This document shows positions 26,414-35,364 of a stretch of DNA of 64,000 nt, piece after piece. Position 1 is the first letter of the stretch; each line of letters opens with the position of its first letter. The notes beneath the pieces are model-generated. The model searched no databases. It was not told the origin of the DNA and was given only the letters and a program-made list of their open reading frames with translations. Both the position numbers and the translations under genes were made by a program. This DNA is from Pseudomonas fluorescens (GTDB taxonomy: Bacteria > Pseudomonadota > Gammaproteobacteria > Pseudomonadales > Pseudomonadaceae): contig NZ_CP148752.1 of the NCBI RefSeq assembly GCF_040448305.1, forward strand, positions 4,030,001 to 4,094,000, given 5' to 3'.

Positions 26414-27664
26414 TTACCAGAACTTCCAGGTGTAGGTCGTGGCGACACGGAATTCGTTGTAGTCGTAGCCGTACTTCTGTTTCACGTCGATGTTGCGCAG
26501 GTCCAGCCCCAGGCCTTGCAGCGCCCCGCTCTGCACCACGTAGCTGAGCCCCAGAAAGCGTTCGCTTTCCTGGTTGTCGCTCAGGTTGTTGCCACGGTCC
26601 CAGTTGGTACCCTTGATGTAGCGGGTGTAGAGCTTCAGCCCCGGCACGCCCATCCCGGCAAAGTCATAGCTGTAGCGCGCCCCCCAGGACTTTTCATCCG
26701 GGCGGACAAACCCCAGGGACGACCAGTGAACCAGATAAGGTTGTGGGATATAACCGTTCATCGTCGGGAACACGCTGTCACCGAGCATGCGCTGGTAACT
26801 GAGGCCAAACATGTGTGCGCCCTTGAGCAAGGTGAACAAGGCACCGTAGGAACGGTTGTCGATTTCACCGTTCAACGCATTGCCATCTTCATTGTTGTTG
26901 AAGTAGCGCAAATCGGTTTTAAGTTTGTAGCCATTACCCAGATCAGCCATATGCATCAGGCCAAAATAGTGCTGCTGATAAATATCGTGCAACACGCCAT
27001 AGAAATAACTGGCTTGCAGGTTCTTGGTGATGTCGTAAGTTGCGCCGCCAAAGTCAAGGCCGTCACTGTCGAGATTATCGGTGGAGCCAAATTTGTACAG
27101 TTTCTCGTGGTTGGAAGATTCCCGTGTCGCAGCAGACCAGAAACGGCCGCCGGTCATCGTCAACCCATCGACTTCCTTGGACTCGACCACGGCTCCTTGG
27201 TAGATGGTATCCAGTTGCCGACTGGGGTCATCGAATGCCACCGGCAGTTGTGGGCGAAGGTCACCGACCTTCAACTCGGTCTTGCTGTAGCGCATCTTCA
27301 AGGTTGCACCGGCGCGACTGTAGTCATCGGCCGTCTGCTGGTCACGGACGCTGTACGGCAGCGAACCGTCGTTGCCCGACGAATCCAGGCGCACGGCGTA
27401 TTGCGCATCCACATCAAGGCCGATTGCCAAGGCTGTGTCGGTGTAACCGGAAGTAAACTGCGCATCGAAACCCTGAGACCAACTATGCACTTCAGAAACC
27501 GGCGCATTGTTATTGGTGTAGTTACGGTGCAAGTAGAAGTTACGCGTGTCCACTTTGAAGTGACTGTCATCAATAACATCGGCATAGGCTGCCAATGGCG
27601 AACAGATCATTCCCAACACGCCGGCAATACCGAGCCCACGGCAAGATTGTTTTACCTGATACAT
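26414..27664 (-). CDS. OprD-family outer-membrane porin
   Basis: The 416-residue protein has a signal peptide (about 1-28, LGMICSPLAAYA) followed by the OprD start DDSHFKVDTRNFYLHR and ends in a C-terminal aromatic residue (YTWKFW), as outer-membrane barrels do. Family-typical segments include YGALFTLLKGAHMFGLSYQRM and the YDFAGMGVPGLKLYTRYIKG strand. OprD porins admit amino acids and small aromatic or aliphatic acids. A GGAG site precedes the ATG. A leader ORF and an AraC-type operator lie upstream, tying it to the dehydrogenase/MFS cluster. Confidence 0.92.
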   Translation of the reverse strand: MYQVKQSCRGLGIAGVLGMICSPLAAYADVIDDSHFKVDTRNFYLHRNYTNNNAPVSEVHSWSQGFDAQFTSGYTDTALAIGLDVDAQYAVRLDSSGNDGSLPYSVRDQQTADDYSRAGATLKMRYSKTELKVGDLRPQLPVAFDDPSRQLDTIYQGAVVESKEVDGLTMTGGRFWSAATRESSNHEKLYKFGSTDNLDSDGLDFGGATYDITKNLQASYFYGVLHDIYQQHYFGLMHMADLGNGYKLKTDLRYFNNNEDGNALNGEIDNRSYGALFTLLKGAHMFGLSYQRMLGDSVFPTMNGYIPQPYLVHWSSLGFVRPDEKSWGARYSYDFAGMGVPGLKLYTRYIKGTNWDRGNNLSDNQESERFLGLSYVVQSGALQGLGLDLRNIDVKQKYGYDYNEFRVATTYTWKFW

Positions 27665-27727
27665 CTAACTTCTCCACATCTGTATGTGCTGGGCACTGTA
27701 TTTATAGGAGCAGATTCGAACTAAAAA

Positions 27728-27814
27728 CTAAAAATGCCGGCAGCCGAACCCCGAGCCTTCTTGCGCAGGAAGGCGGATTGCATCAGGGATATAAAGAACG
27801 GTGGGTTCGAGCAT
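27728..27814 (-). CDS. 28-codon leader ORF before the OprD porin gene
   Basis: An ORF starting MLEPTVLYI, 28 codons long, ends 63 bases before the porin ATG. Its leader and first nine codons match those of the ORF at 26280-26366, while the rest has diverged. The pairing in front of two transport genes of the same cluster suggests a shared control element, not chance. It is unproven as a protein. Confidence 0.45.
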   Translation of the reverse strand: MLEPTVLYIPDAIRLPAQEGSGFGCRHF

Positions 27815-27825
27815 TGTCAGGCCTA

Positions 27826-27833
27826 TTGTTGTT
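27826..27833 (-). promoter_or_regulatory. AAnAAnAA motif at the ribosome-binding site of the porin leader ORF
   Basis: The minus strand reads CATAACAACAATAGG. AACAACAA is a perfect match to the Hfq/Crc motif and lies 11 bases before the leader ATG. Confidence 0.55.
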
Positions 27834-28530
27834 ATGGGGTAAAACGCCAGGCGGGCTCAATGGAACAGTCCGCCAAGACGACGCGCCTCTTGTCTACCCA
27901 AGGTAAGTCAGCAGGCGCCGCGCCGATATCGAGATGAACAGCATCCGTTGGGGGGAAATCTTCAACCCGGCTAAAGGTTTCCCTTAGTCGACTCAAAAGC
28001 GCAGGGCACACAGTGGGAGACGGCAAGCCTGTATTGCATAAGCCTTCCTTTAACGAGGTCTTGTTGTTGGATGGGCCCTAAACTAGCGATTGCACTGCTT
28101 GCCAACCTCCCCGATTGCGCAGGCGATTCTCCAATAGCGCAGCCTGATGCAGACCGCCTGAGCACTGCCGCTGCCGTGCAAGCAGCGTATCGTCAGGGCA
28201 CAAGCCAACCGCAGCCTGGCGCCCTGACGATCCCGTCAGGCAGCGGCATGAATTACACAGGACAGAATGAGAGCTTGCGGGAACACCCGGGCGGGGTGCT
28301 GGTGACATGGGGGTATGGGATATGGGGCGAAAGAGTCCTGCAGAAAGAAAATGCAATCTTTCTCACCCAAGTCGAGAATCTGATCGTTGGTGATCCTCGA
28401 AAGCCTGAGTCTCCGGGCTGGCGTAAACAGGCAGCAATCGGCTGGAGCAGACATTCATGATGACCGGGATCAACTGCTGAAACAGACGCTGATCACGGAG
28501 GTCTTCATGTCTCTTATTCTGCGAACAAAC
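27834..28530. other. Long upstream region of the porin transcript
   Basis: About 700 bases without a supportable gene, between the porin leader and the kup terminator. It contains the AraC-type operator at 28113-28142, so the porin promoter is probably near 28060-28110 reading leftward. A 129-codon open frame at 28071-28460 has no ribosome-binding site or recognisable family. Confidence 0.5.
28113..28142 (-). promoter_or_regulatory. AraC-type direct-repeat operator upstream of the porin
   Basis: GATTGCGCAG (28113-28122) and AATAGCGCAG (28133-28142) are spaced 20 bases start to start. This is the same geometry and sequence as the operator at 23802-23831. It points to co-regulation of porin and dehydrogenases by one AraC protein. 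Confidence 0.6.
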
Positions 28531-28550
28531 AAGGCCGCCAGTGCGGCCTT
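28531..28550 (-). terminator. Rho-independent terminator of kup
   Basis: On the minus strand AAGGCCGC / GCGGCCTT forms an 8-bp stem with a 4-base loop, followed by GTTTGTT. It lies about 10 bases after the kup stop codon. Confidence 0.8.
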
Positions 28551-28559
28551 GCCAATTCC

Positions 28560-30497
28560 TTACATCTCAACCTGTGTACCCAGTTCTATCACCCGATTCA
28601 ACGGCAACTTGAAGTACTTCAGGTTGCTGTTGGCGTTCTTGAGTAAAAAGGCGAACAGGCTTTCTCGCCAACGGGCCATACCGATGCGCTTGGTCGGGAT
28701 CACCGTTTCCCGGCTGAGGAAATAGGTGGTGCGCATCGGACTGAAGTCAAGTTCAGTCAAGTGACAGAGACTCAACGCCAAGGGGACATCAGGCTCCTCG
28801 ATAAAACCAAAGTGCAGACTGACCCGGAAGAACCCTTCGCCATACGCTTCAACCTCAAACCGTCGATCAGCACTCACACGAGGGCTGTCTTCAGACACCA
28901 CAGTGAGCAACACCACTTGCTCATGCAAAACCTGGTTATGCAGCAGGTTGTGCAGCAGCGCATGCGGAACGGCATCGGCCCTGGCCGTTAGAAACACTGC
29001 CGTGCCTTGTACGCGATGAGGAGGTTGCGTACGGATGCTACCGATGAATAGCGGTAGAGGCAGCGCGGTTTCATCCAGCCGTTCAACAATGATCTTGCGG
29101 CCCCGTTTCCAGGTGGTCATCAAAATGAACAGGCCAATACCTGCAATCACCGGGAACGCACCGCCCTGGAAAATCTTCGGCGCGTTGGCCGCGAAGTACA
29201 GGCCATCGACCAGCAAAAATCCCAGCAACATTGGAATGGCCAACCAGCGTGGTGTTTTCCATAGGAGCAGGACCACCGCCGAGGACAAAATTGTTGTGAT
29301 CAACATGGTGCCCGTCACCGCGACACCATAGGCTGCGGCCAACGCACTGGACGACTCGAAACCGATGACCAGCAGAACAACACCGACCATCAATGCCCAG
29401 TTAACCGTGCCAATGTAAATCTGTCCCTGCTCCTGACTGGAGGTGTGCTGGATGAACATGCGGGGGACATACCCAAGCTGGATGGCCTGGTGAGTCAGGG
29501 AAAATGCGCCGGAGATCACGGCTTGAGAAGCGATGATGGTCGCCAGTGTGGAGAGTGCGACCATCGGCAGCAAGGCCCAGCCCGGCGCGAGCAAATAAAA
29601 CGGATTGCGCACCGCCTCCGGATTCTCGAGGATCAAGGCACCTTGGCCAAAATAATTGAGTACCAGTCCTGGCAATACCAAAATGAACCACGCGCGGGCA
29701 ATGGGCTTGCGACCGAAGTGCCCCATGTCGGCATACAGTGCTTCGGCGCCCGTCAGCGCGAGTACCACTGCACCAAGAATGGCCACACCGATTCCCGGAT
29801 GAGCGATAAAAAAATGCGCTCCCCAGTATGGATTGAGCGCTTGCAGCACTTCCGGCCGCTGCAAAATCCCGTAGATCCCCAGCGCACCCAGCACGACAAA
29901 CCACAGCACCATCACTGGGCCGAACAGGATACCGATGCGAGCCGTGCCGTGTTTCTGTATCAAGAACAGCGCCACCAGCACGATCACTGACAAGGGCACA
30001 ACCCAGTGCCCGATTCCGTCAAACGCCAGCTGTAGCCCTTCAACCGCAGAGAGCACCGAAATAGCCGGGGTAATCATGCTGTCCCCGTAAAAAAGTGCCG
30101 CACCGAAGAGGCCAAGCAGAACGAGTATTTTACTCATGTGCGGATAAGGTGTGGCCGCGCGGCGGGCTAACGCCGTCAACGCCATGATGCCGCCTTCACC
30201 CTGGTTGTTGGCACGCAGGATGAACAGCACATACTTGATCGAAACGACCCAAATCAGTGACCAGAAGACCAACGACAGAATACCCAGCACGCCGTCGTGG
30301 TTGGCCTGAACGCCGTAGTGGCCAGAAAATACTTCTTTCAGCGTGTAGAGGGGGCTGGTGCCGATGTCCCCGTAAACCACACCGACCGCTGCGACGAGCA
30401 AGCCCAGTCCTGACGTTTTGGATTGCGGGTTTTCATGTGCTCCGATTGCTGCTTCACTCAAGGGTCGCTTCTCTCGAATTACGGGGAGGAAGTGCAT
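28560..30497 (-). CDS. kup: Kup low-affinity potassium (K+/H+) uptake protein
   Basis: The 645-residue inner-membrane protein has about 12 hydrophobic segments and the Kup hallmarks VVYGDIGTSPLYTLKEVF, YGDSMITPAISVLSAVEGL and a cytoplasmic C-terminal domain of about 150 residues (PLFIGSIRTQPP, GFIEEPDVPLAL, YFLSRETVIPT). I chose ATG 30497, with AAGGA upstream; another in-frame start lies 45 bases upstream. It is a single gene with its own terminator. Palindromic A/T-rich sequence (CGTAAAAAATTTACG) upstream at about 30610-30630 may be an operator. Confidence 0.93.
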   Translation of the reverse strand: MHFLPVIREKRPLSEAAIGAHENPQSKTSGLGLLVAAVGVVYGDIGTSPLYTLKEVFSGHYGVQANHDGVLGILSLVFWSLIWVVSIKYVLFILRANNQGEGGIMALTALARRAATPYPHMSKILVLLGLFGAALFYGDSMITPAISVLSAVEGLQLAFDGIGHWVVPLSVIVLVALFLIQKHGTARIGILFGPVMVLWFVVLGALGIYGILQRPEVLQALNPYWGAHFFIAHPGIGVAILGAVVLALTGAEALYADMGHFGRKPIARAWFILVLPGLVLNYFGQGALILENPEAVRNPFYLLAPGWALLPMVALSTLATIIASQAVISGAFSLTHQAIQLGYVPRMFIQHTSSQEQGQIYIGTVNWALMVGVVLLVIGFESSSALAAAYGVAVTGTMLITTILSSAVVLLLWKTPRWLAIPMLLGFLLVDGLYFAANAPKIFQGGAFPVIAGIGLFILMTTWKRGRKIIVERLDETALPLPLFIGSIRTQPPHRVQGTAVFLTARADAVPHALLHNLLHNQVLHEQVVLLTVVSEDSPRVSADRRFEVEAYGEGFFRVSLHFGFIEEPDVPLALSLCHLTELDFSPMRTTYFLSRETVIPTKRIGMARWRESLFAFLLKNANSNLKYFKLPLNRVIELGTQVEM

Positions 30498-30722
30498 GCC
30501 ATCCTTGGGCAAAACGATATGCCCAGGCCACTGAGGCCTCAAGGCGCATGGACGTTCTAGAAATTCGCGGCCAGTATCTTTGAGGGCGGAAACAGCAGTC
30601 GTAAAGAAAGCGTAAAAAATTTACGGCAGATATTCGAAACATCAGATCTGGCGGCTTGGGTCTGTTCGACATTTTGCCTGTCTGGACTGACCGCCATGGG
30701 TCGGCTTCAGCCGGTCGTGGAA

Positions 30723-30744
30723 GGCAGAAATCGGCCAAAAGCAG
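30723..30744 (+). repeat. Dispersed intergenic repeat, copy 4
   Basis: This copy has the core GGCAGAAATCGGCC followed by AAAAGCAG and is identical to copy 2 at 2291 over 22 bases. It is outside genes. Confidence 0.65.
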
Positions 30745-31003
30745 CCGGTGACGATTGGCAAAGTGGGGCCAACAACCGTCTCTTACCCTTGAGTATTTTT
30801 TGCCGGGGGCGATCATGAAGCGATTCATCGAAGGTGACGGTACCTGCAAATCGACCGGCACATTCTCGAATGGGTTATTGCCGACAACTCACCAACTACC
30901 GCGAAAGCATTCGCGGCAGTTGGTGCTGATTGACAGGCGGAACTGCATCACGCCCATAGGGATAGTTGCCTATCGATTAAAGGTGGAAGGCTTGTGCAAA
31001 TGG

Positions 31004-31022
31004 ACTCCATTAAAAATGGAGT
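31004..31022 (-). terminator. Hairpin after the FadL-like gene
   Basis: ACTCCATT / AATGGAGT forms an 8-bp stem with a 3-base loop, starting 8 bases beyond the stop codon of the leftward outer-membrane gene. It is AT-rich and not followed by a long U tract, so it is a weak terminator candidate. Confidence 0.5.
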
Positions 31023-31030
31023 TCTGTCGA

Positions 31031-32350
31031 TTAGTACCGATAGGTAGCCTGCACTGAAACTCCATTCGCACTATTGTCATATTTGGCACTGTATTCCGGT
31101 TGAAGACCGGAGGTGTTCGACTGCGTTACTGATACTTTGGAATCCCAGAGATAACCATAAGCAAAGTCTATCGTCAGATCGGCATCCGGCGAATAAGCAC
31201 CGCCCAGGGTCACGGCCTGGCGATTCCCAACCGGAACGCGCACGCTGCGATCGGCATTCCTGATAGGCGACGGATCATAAGCGTAGCCTGCGCGCAGCAG
31301 CCATTGTTGGTTCAATTGATAGGACGCGCCAATTGCGGTGGCCCAAGTGTCACGCCAGTTCATTTCTTCGGTCACACGTCCCAGGCCAGCCGCCTGGCCC
31401 AAGGGGGAAAGACCGCTGTTGACTGCCTCGACCTTCTTGATCCGGCTCCAACGTTTCCAGGTGGTCCCCAGGTATCCCGTCCAGCGACTATTGAAATGAT
31501 GGGTGATGGACGTGTCCACTGATTCGGGCATAGTGAGGTCTATCTTGTTGTCATACTTTCCGTCCAGCGGGATAACGCTCGGGGAGCCGGAAACCTCAGT
31601 ATGCCCTTCGAGTTCATAGTCCACCTTCGAGTGATAGTTAATCCCCCAACGGGTAGCCTCAGTAAAGTCAACCAAGATGCCGACGTTGTAGCCAAGTGCC
31701 GTGTCATCGCCTTTGATGGTAACCAGAGTGTCCTCGCCGTTGTTCAGGGCGCCGGTGGCCAGGTAATTCTGAAGCTTTGCATTGAAACGGTTTATGGTCG
31801 GTCCGCCACCAATGGACACGTAATCATTGATCCGATAGGCAATGGTGGGCTGCAGGGTTATTTCCTTTGTCGTGCTATAGGAACCATGGTAGCGCCCCTG
31901 AAAAGAGCCCTCGTAATCATTGATCAGGCCACTCGGAGCATAGAGGCCCAGACCAATCGAAAGACGATCATCAAGCGGCGTCGACATATAGGCGAAGGGC
32001 ACCCCCCCCAAAGGTACCGAGTCCCCCTTATTTGTTCCTGAGGCACTGCTCTGCGCATCACTAATGTCGTCGCTCACCGAGATGACCGCGACTCCGCCGG
32101 AAATCTCACTACGCTTCAACTTGGTCAGGCCCGCTGGATTTCCAAAGATGGTGCTGGCGTCCAACGCCGAAGACGACCTTCCCGCATAAGCAGTTCCCGC
32201 ACTGCTTGCACTCTGCTCATTAAGGGCAATGCCATTGGCGCCCGCGGTTGTTGAGGCGGTGAGTATTGCAATGGCGCCAGTAAACTTGATCCAGGCAGCA
32301 CTTGCTCGCGGAGCGGAGAAATAAGGAATCGCACGGCCATTCAGTTTCAT
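31031..32350 (-). CDS. FadL/TodX-family outer-membrane channel for hydrophobic compounds
   Basis: The 439-residue protein starts MKLNGRAIPYF and has a signal peptide (IAILTASTTAGANG). The family N-terminus follows (GIALNEQSASSAGTAYAGRS, then FGNPAGLTKLKRSE) with the NPA plug motif. It ends with a beta strand and terminal Tyr (VQATYRY). FadL/TodX channels pass fatty acids, toluene and related hydrophobic compounds. ATG 32350 with AGAGGTGG upstream is preferred over 20 upstream basic residues. It is the last gene of the leftward dioxygenase/hydrolase/ligase series and fits uptake of that pathway's substrate. Confidence 0.9.
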   Translation of the reverse strand: MKLNGRAIPYFSAPRASAAWIKFTGAIAILTASTTAGANGIALNEQSASSAGTAYAGRSSSALDASTIFGNPAGLTKLKRSEISGGVAVISVSDDISDAQSSASGTNKGDSVPLGGVPFAYMSTPLDDRLSIGLGLYAPSGLINDYEGSFQGRYHGSYSTTKEITLQPTIAYRINDYVSIGGGPTINRFNAKLQNYLATGALNNGEDTLVTIKGDDTALGYNVGILVDFTEATRWGINYHSKVDYELEGHTEVSGSPSVIPLDGKYDNKIDLTMPESVDTSITHHFNSRWTGYLGTTWKRWSRIKKVEAVNSGLSPLGQAAGLGRVTEEMNWRDTWATAIGASYQLNQQWLLRAGYAYDPSPIRNADRSVRVPVGNRQAVTLGGAYSPDADLTIDFAYGYLWDSKVSVTQSNTSGLQPEYSAKYDNSANGVSVQATYRY

Positions 32351-32361
32351 TTTCCACCTCT

Positions 32362-32369
32362 TTATTATT
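32362..32369 (-). promoter_or_regulatory. AAnAAnAA motif upstream of the FadL-like gene
   Basis: The minus strand reads AAAAATAATAAAGAGG. AATAATAA meets the Hfq/Crc consensus and is adjacent to the ribosome-binding site. Confidence 0.5.
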
Positions 32370-32506
32370 TTTTTGATTGCACGCAGGCAAGGCTTCGCCT
32401 TCCTGCGCACTTGTCAGTGCCAGTTGAAGTTGACCGAAGTTGTGCAAAGGCCCTGGCGGAACAGCACCACGGCATGTTTGTTGGGCTTACGGCGGCAAAT
32501 TCTGGC

Positions 32507-34408
32507 TCATTTGAGCCATTCCACTTGAAAGCTGTAGCGACCCAGAAGGCGGGCCAGGTTTTCCTCATCGGCCCCGGCCCGTATGCATGCGACTAGCCCA
32601 CGACGACCATCCTGCACCACGTCTACCGCAATCTCCTGCAGACACAGGTGCTCCACTTCCTGCTGGACTACCCTGGCAATCTCGCGCTGCTGCAAGGCGG
32701 GCTTGAATATCTTGCCCACGGCAGTCAGAGGCAGCGCTTCGAGGATTTCAATGCGCTTGGGAACGGCTGCCCGCTCGCTGATGTGGAGTTGAGCGAACGA
32801 CTCAAGTTCTTCAGCGTTGCAGGTGTGCCCGGGGCGCAGTTGAACGTAGGCGACCGGCACCTCGCCCGAATAGGCGTCGGGGCTGCCGATCGCAGCGGCC
32901 AGGGCAACGGCGGGATGCGCCTGCAGCGCCTCCTCGATTTGCTTGGGATCGATATTGTGGCCGCCGCGGATGATCAATTCTTTCTTGCGTCCGGTCAGCC
33001 AGAAGTAACCCTGTGCATCCTGGCGACCCAAGTCGCCCGTATTCAGCCAGCACTGACCGTCGATATCGATCCAGAGGCCCTGGTTATGACGCTCCTCCAG
33101 ATAGCCTTCGAAGAGATTCGGACCACTGATCGTGATGAGGCCGGTCTCATCCACATCAGCGTCGCGCAGGTACTCTCCAGAGTCATCGAGCAAGACCGCG
33201 CGCATATTCTGGTAGGCGATCCGTATCCCGATGGAGCCGATACGGCGCTCGCCATGGGGTGGATTGATTGAGGAGACGCAGGCGCCCTCAGTAAGACCGT
33301 AACCTTCAAGGATCTTTACCCCGGTCCGGCGCTCGAACTCGCGGAAAAGCTCAGCCGGCATGGGTGCGGCGCCACACATTGCAAAGCGAAGACTGGACAG
33401 GTCGCGGCCCTGCCATTCATTTTGCAGAAGTGCTGCATAGACAGTTGGCACGCCGGAGAAGAGGTTGATACCGAAGTGCTCGACCATCTCCCAGAATCGC
33501 GGGATCACTCCCTCGCCACGATACCCCTGAGGCGTCCCGAGGATCACATGGTCGCCTTGAGTCCAAGGCATCAGTCCAGTCACCAGTTGTCCGTTTACAT
33601 GAAATAGCGGCAGGCCACAAAAGATAACCTGACCACCACTGCGTGGCTGCAAATGAGCGGACACAGCCCATGCATTGAATACTTCCGAACCATGGGTACG
33701 CGCGGCGATCTTGGGGAGCCCGGTGGTGCCGCCAGTACAGATGTAGGAGGAGCAGTCATCCTGGCGGATTTGTCGACCGCTTTTCAGGTGTGTGTGCGGC
33801 TGAGTACACATCAGCGATTGCCAATCGTGGATCGCGATATCGCTGTGTAAGTCTCGCTCCTTCAGTGCCACGGCCTTTAGAGCCCCACGCACAGGTTCGG
33901 CGACATAGGGCTCCATGCTGACCCAAACGACAGACCTGACCGTGGGTAGCTGATCCAGCTGCGAAGCCAGTTTGGGCCACAGATCACTGCCCGCAGTCGG
34001 CGCAAGCGTTACCACCACGGATACCTTCGCGGCATTCAGCAAGCCAGCCATCTGCCTGGCCTCGAGCAGAGGATTGATCGCCATGACGATGCCCGCCGCC
34101 TCCCCGCCCCATATAGTGAAATGGGTTTCCGGCAGGTTGGGCAGGATGAAGGCAAGCACCTCTCCCGGTTTTATGCCCAGGTCATGGAAGGCATTTGCCG
34201 CGCGGGTGATATCCGCGAAGAGCTGGGAGTAGTTCCACTCGTAGGTACGTTTGAAATCGGCGGCATCGGCGAAGAAGCTTAGCGCCGGTGCCTCAGGGAA
34301 GTACTCGGCCGCCTGTCGCAGCGCGTCATAAGTGCTGCAAGCCAGGCCTCGCTCCGACAAGGGGACTCGTTCGAGACTTTCGATGTCGTTCAGGGTCTGC
34401 ACAACCAT
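32507..34408 (-). CDS. AMP-forming acyl-CoA synthetase/ligase
   Basis: This 633-residue adenylate-forming enzyme has the P-loop-like SSYICTGGTTGLPKIAART (about 238-256), GYGLTEGACVSS (A5), LNTGDLGRQDAQGYFWLTGRKKELIIRGG (A7-A8) and a late Lys in LTAVGKIFKP (A10). It activates a carboxylic acid to its CoA thioester in the cytoplasm. It is slightly longer than typical because of extra residues after the A10 Lys. Its ATG overlaps the stop of the FAH-family gene by one base (TGATG). The setting suggests activation of an acid side chain or of a ring-cleavage product. Confidence 0.9.
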   Translation of the reverse strand: MVVQTLNDIESLERVPLSERGLACSTYDALRQAAEYFPEAPALSFFADAADFKRTYEWNYSQLFADITRAANAFHDLGIKPGEVLAFILPNLPETHFTIWGGEAAGIVMAINPLLEARQMAGLLNAAKVSVVVTLAPTAGSDLWPKLASQLDQLPTVRSVVWVSMEPYVAEPVRGALKAVALKERDLHSDIAIHDWQSLMCTQPHTHLKSGRQIRQDDCSSYICTGGTTGLPKIAARTHGSEVFNAWAVSAHLQPRSGGQVIFCGLPLFHVNGQLVTGLMPWTQGDHVILGTPQGYRGEGVIPRFWEMVEHFGINLFSGVPTVYAALLQNEWQGRDLSSLRFAMCGAAPMPAELFREFERRTGVKILEGYGLTEGACVSSINPPHGERRIGSIGIRIAYQNMRAVLLDDSGEYLRDADVDETGLITISGPNLFEGYLEERHNQGLWIDIDGQCWLNTGDLGRQDAQGYFWLTGRKKELIIRGGHNIDPKQIEEALQAHPAVALAAAIGSPDAYSGEVPVAYVQLRPGHTCNAEELESFAQLHISERAAVPKRIEILEALPLTAVGKIFKPALQQREIARVVQQEVEHLCLQEIAVDVVQDGRRGLVACIRAGADEENLARLLGRYSFQVEWLK

Positions 34409-35364
34409 CAGGCTTCCCCCACGACTCGGTTGCGTTGCACTCCGAGGTCGACCACACCATCGGCGCTACGAATGCGCGCCTCGACCACGTCACCGGCCTT
34501 GAGGTATTGCGTCCGGCCTTCTTGCGCCTTGAGGAAAAGCTTCCACTTGGTGGCTTCTGGCAAAAGGGCTGCAATGCGCATTTTGCCAGGAGAAGGGATC
34601 GTTAGAGCGCAGCCGGCAGGAGTACCGGTGGCGATCAGGTCTCCAACGTCAAGATCTTGCAAGGCGGAGAGTTCGGTCAGGGTTTCAGCGGGGCCGTAAA
34701 CCAGGTTGGCCGTGCTGTCGTTCTGTCGCACCTGGTCGTTGACCGTCAGCTTCAACTGCAGTGCCTTGAGGTAATGCATGTCCTTGGTATCCAGAAGGCA
34801 GAGGTACGGGCCGACTGGGCCGAAAGTGCGGTAGCTCTTGCCCTTGTAGAACTGCATCTGGGGAATCTGAATGTCACGCGCCGAGTAGTCATTGACAATG
34901 ACGACGCCTGCAATGAACTCATGCAGATTGGCGTCGGTGACAGCAACAGCGCCGCTGATCGAGCGCTTCATCACAAGGCCCAGTTCGATCTCGTAGTCAA
35001 GGAAGCGCACGTGGCGCGGCTTGATCAGGTCGCTGTCAGCCGCTACCAGGCAACTCGTCGCCTTGGTGAAGATCATGTTGAATTTCTTCGCATCCGGGTC
35101 CATGCCCGACTCGATCATGTGCTGACGATAGTTGGCGCCCTGGCAGAGGAACTGCTGGTTACGGGTCACCGGCGACAGCAGCTTTACTTCGCCCTCCTCC
35201 AGCTCAGGGCCTTTCAGTTGAGCGAGGTCGTCGATACTGTTCTGGCGAATGAAGTCACCGGTGGTTTCGAAAGTACCTGGGACAACCGTGATACGGCCTT
35301 GGCGTAGCACGCCCCAATGGATACCGTTCTCGAATTCAAAACGGACTACGTGTACAGCAGACAT
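34408..35364 (-). CDS. Fumarylacetoacetate hydrolase (FAH)-family hydrolase
   Basis: The 318-residue enzyme has the FAH fold with metal-binding motifs: LDYEIELGLVMKR (Glu-x-Glu type), VVIVNDYSARDIQ and KGKSYRTFGPVGPYL, then GDLIATGTPAGCAL. FAH proteins hydrolyse C-C bonds of ring-cleavage products or isomerise them, fitting the adjacent dioxygenase. ATG 35364 is chosen because AGGAG lies 8 bases upstream. The same frame stays open upstream to 35529 and encodes a Tat-like segment (described separately). It is coupled to the ligase gene at its 3' end. Confidence 0.88.
   Translation of the reverse strand: MSAVHVVRFEFENGIHWGVLRQGRITVVPGTFETTGDFIRQNSIDDLAQLKGPELEEGEVKLLSPVTRNQQFLCQGANYRQHMIESGMDPDAKKFNMIFTKATSCLVAADSDLIKPRHVRFLDYEIELGLVMKRSISGAVAVTDANLHEFIAGVVIVNDYSARDIQIPQMQFYKGKSYRTFGPVGPYLCLLDTKDMHYLKALQLKLTVNDQVRQNDSTANLVYGPAETLTELSALQDLDVGDLIATGTPAGCALTIPSPGKMRIAALLPEATKWKLFLKAQEGRTQYLKAGDVVEARIRSADGVVDLGVQRNRVVGEA

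Larger units (their letters stand above)
30498..31030. other. Intergenic region between kup and the FadL-like gene
   Basis: About 530 bases. It holds the kup promoter side with the palindrome CGTAAA-AAA-TTTACG near 30610, a dispersed repeat copy at 30723-30744, and a hairpin at 31004-31022. No supportable ORF was seen. Confidence 0.5.

Noticed and set aside
28071..28460. 129-codon plus-strand frame between the porin and kup
   Set aside because: It has no ribosome-binding site or recognisable motif, and it overlaps the AraC-type operator of the leftward porin transcript.
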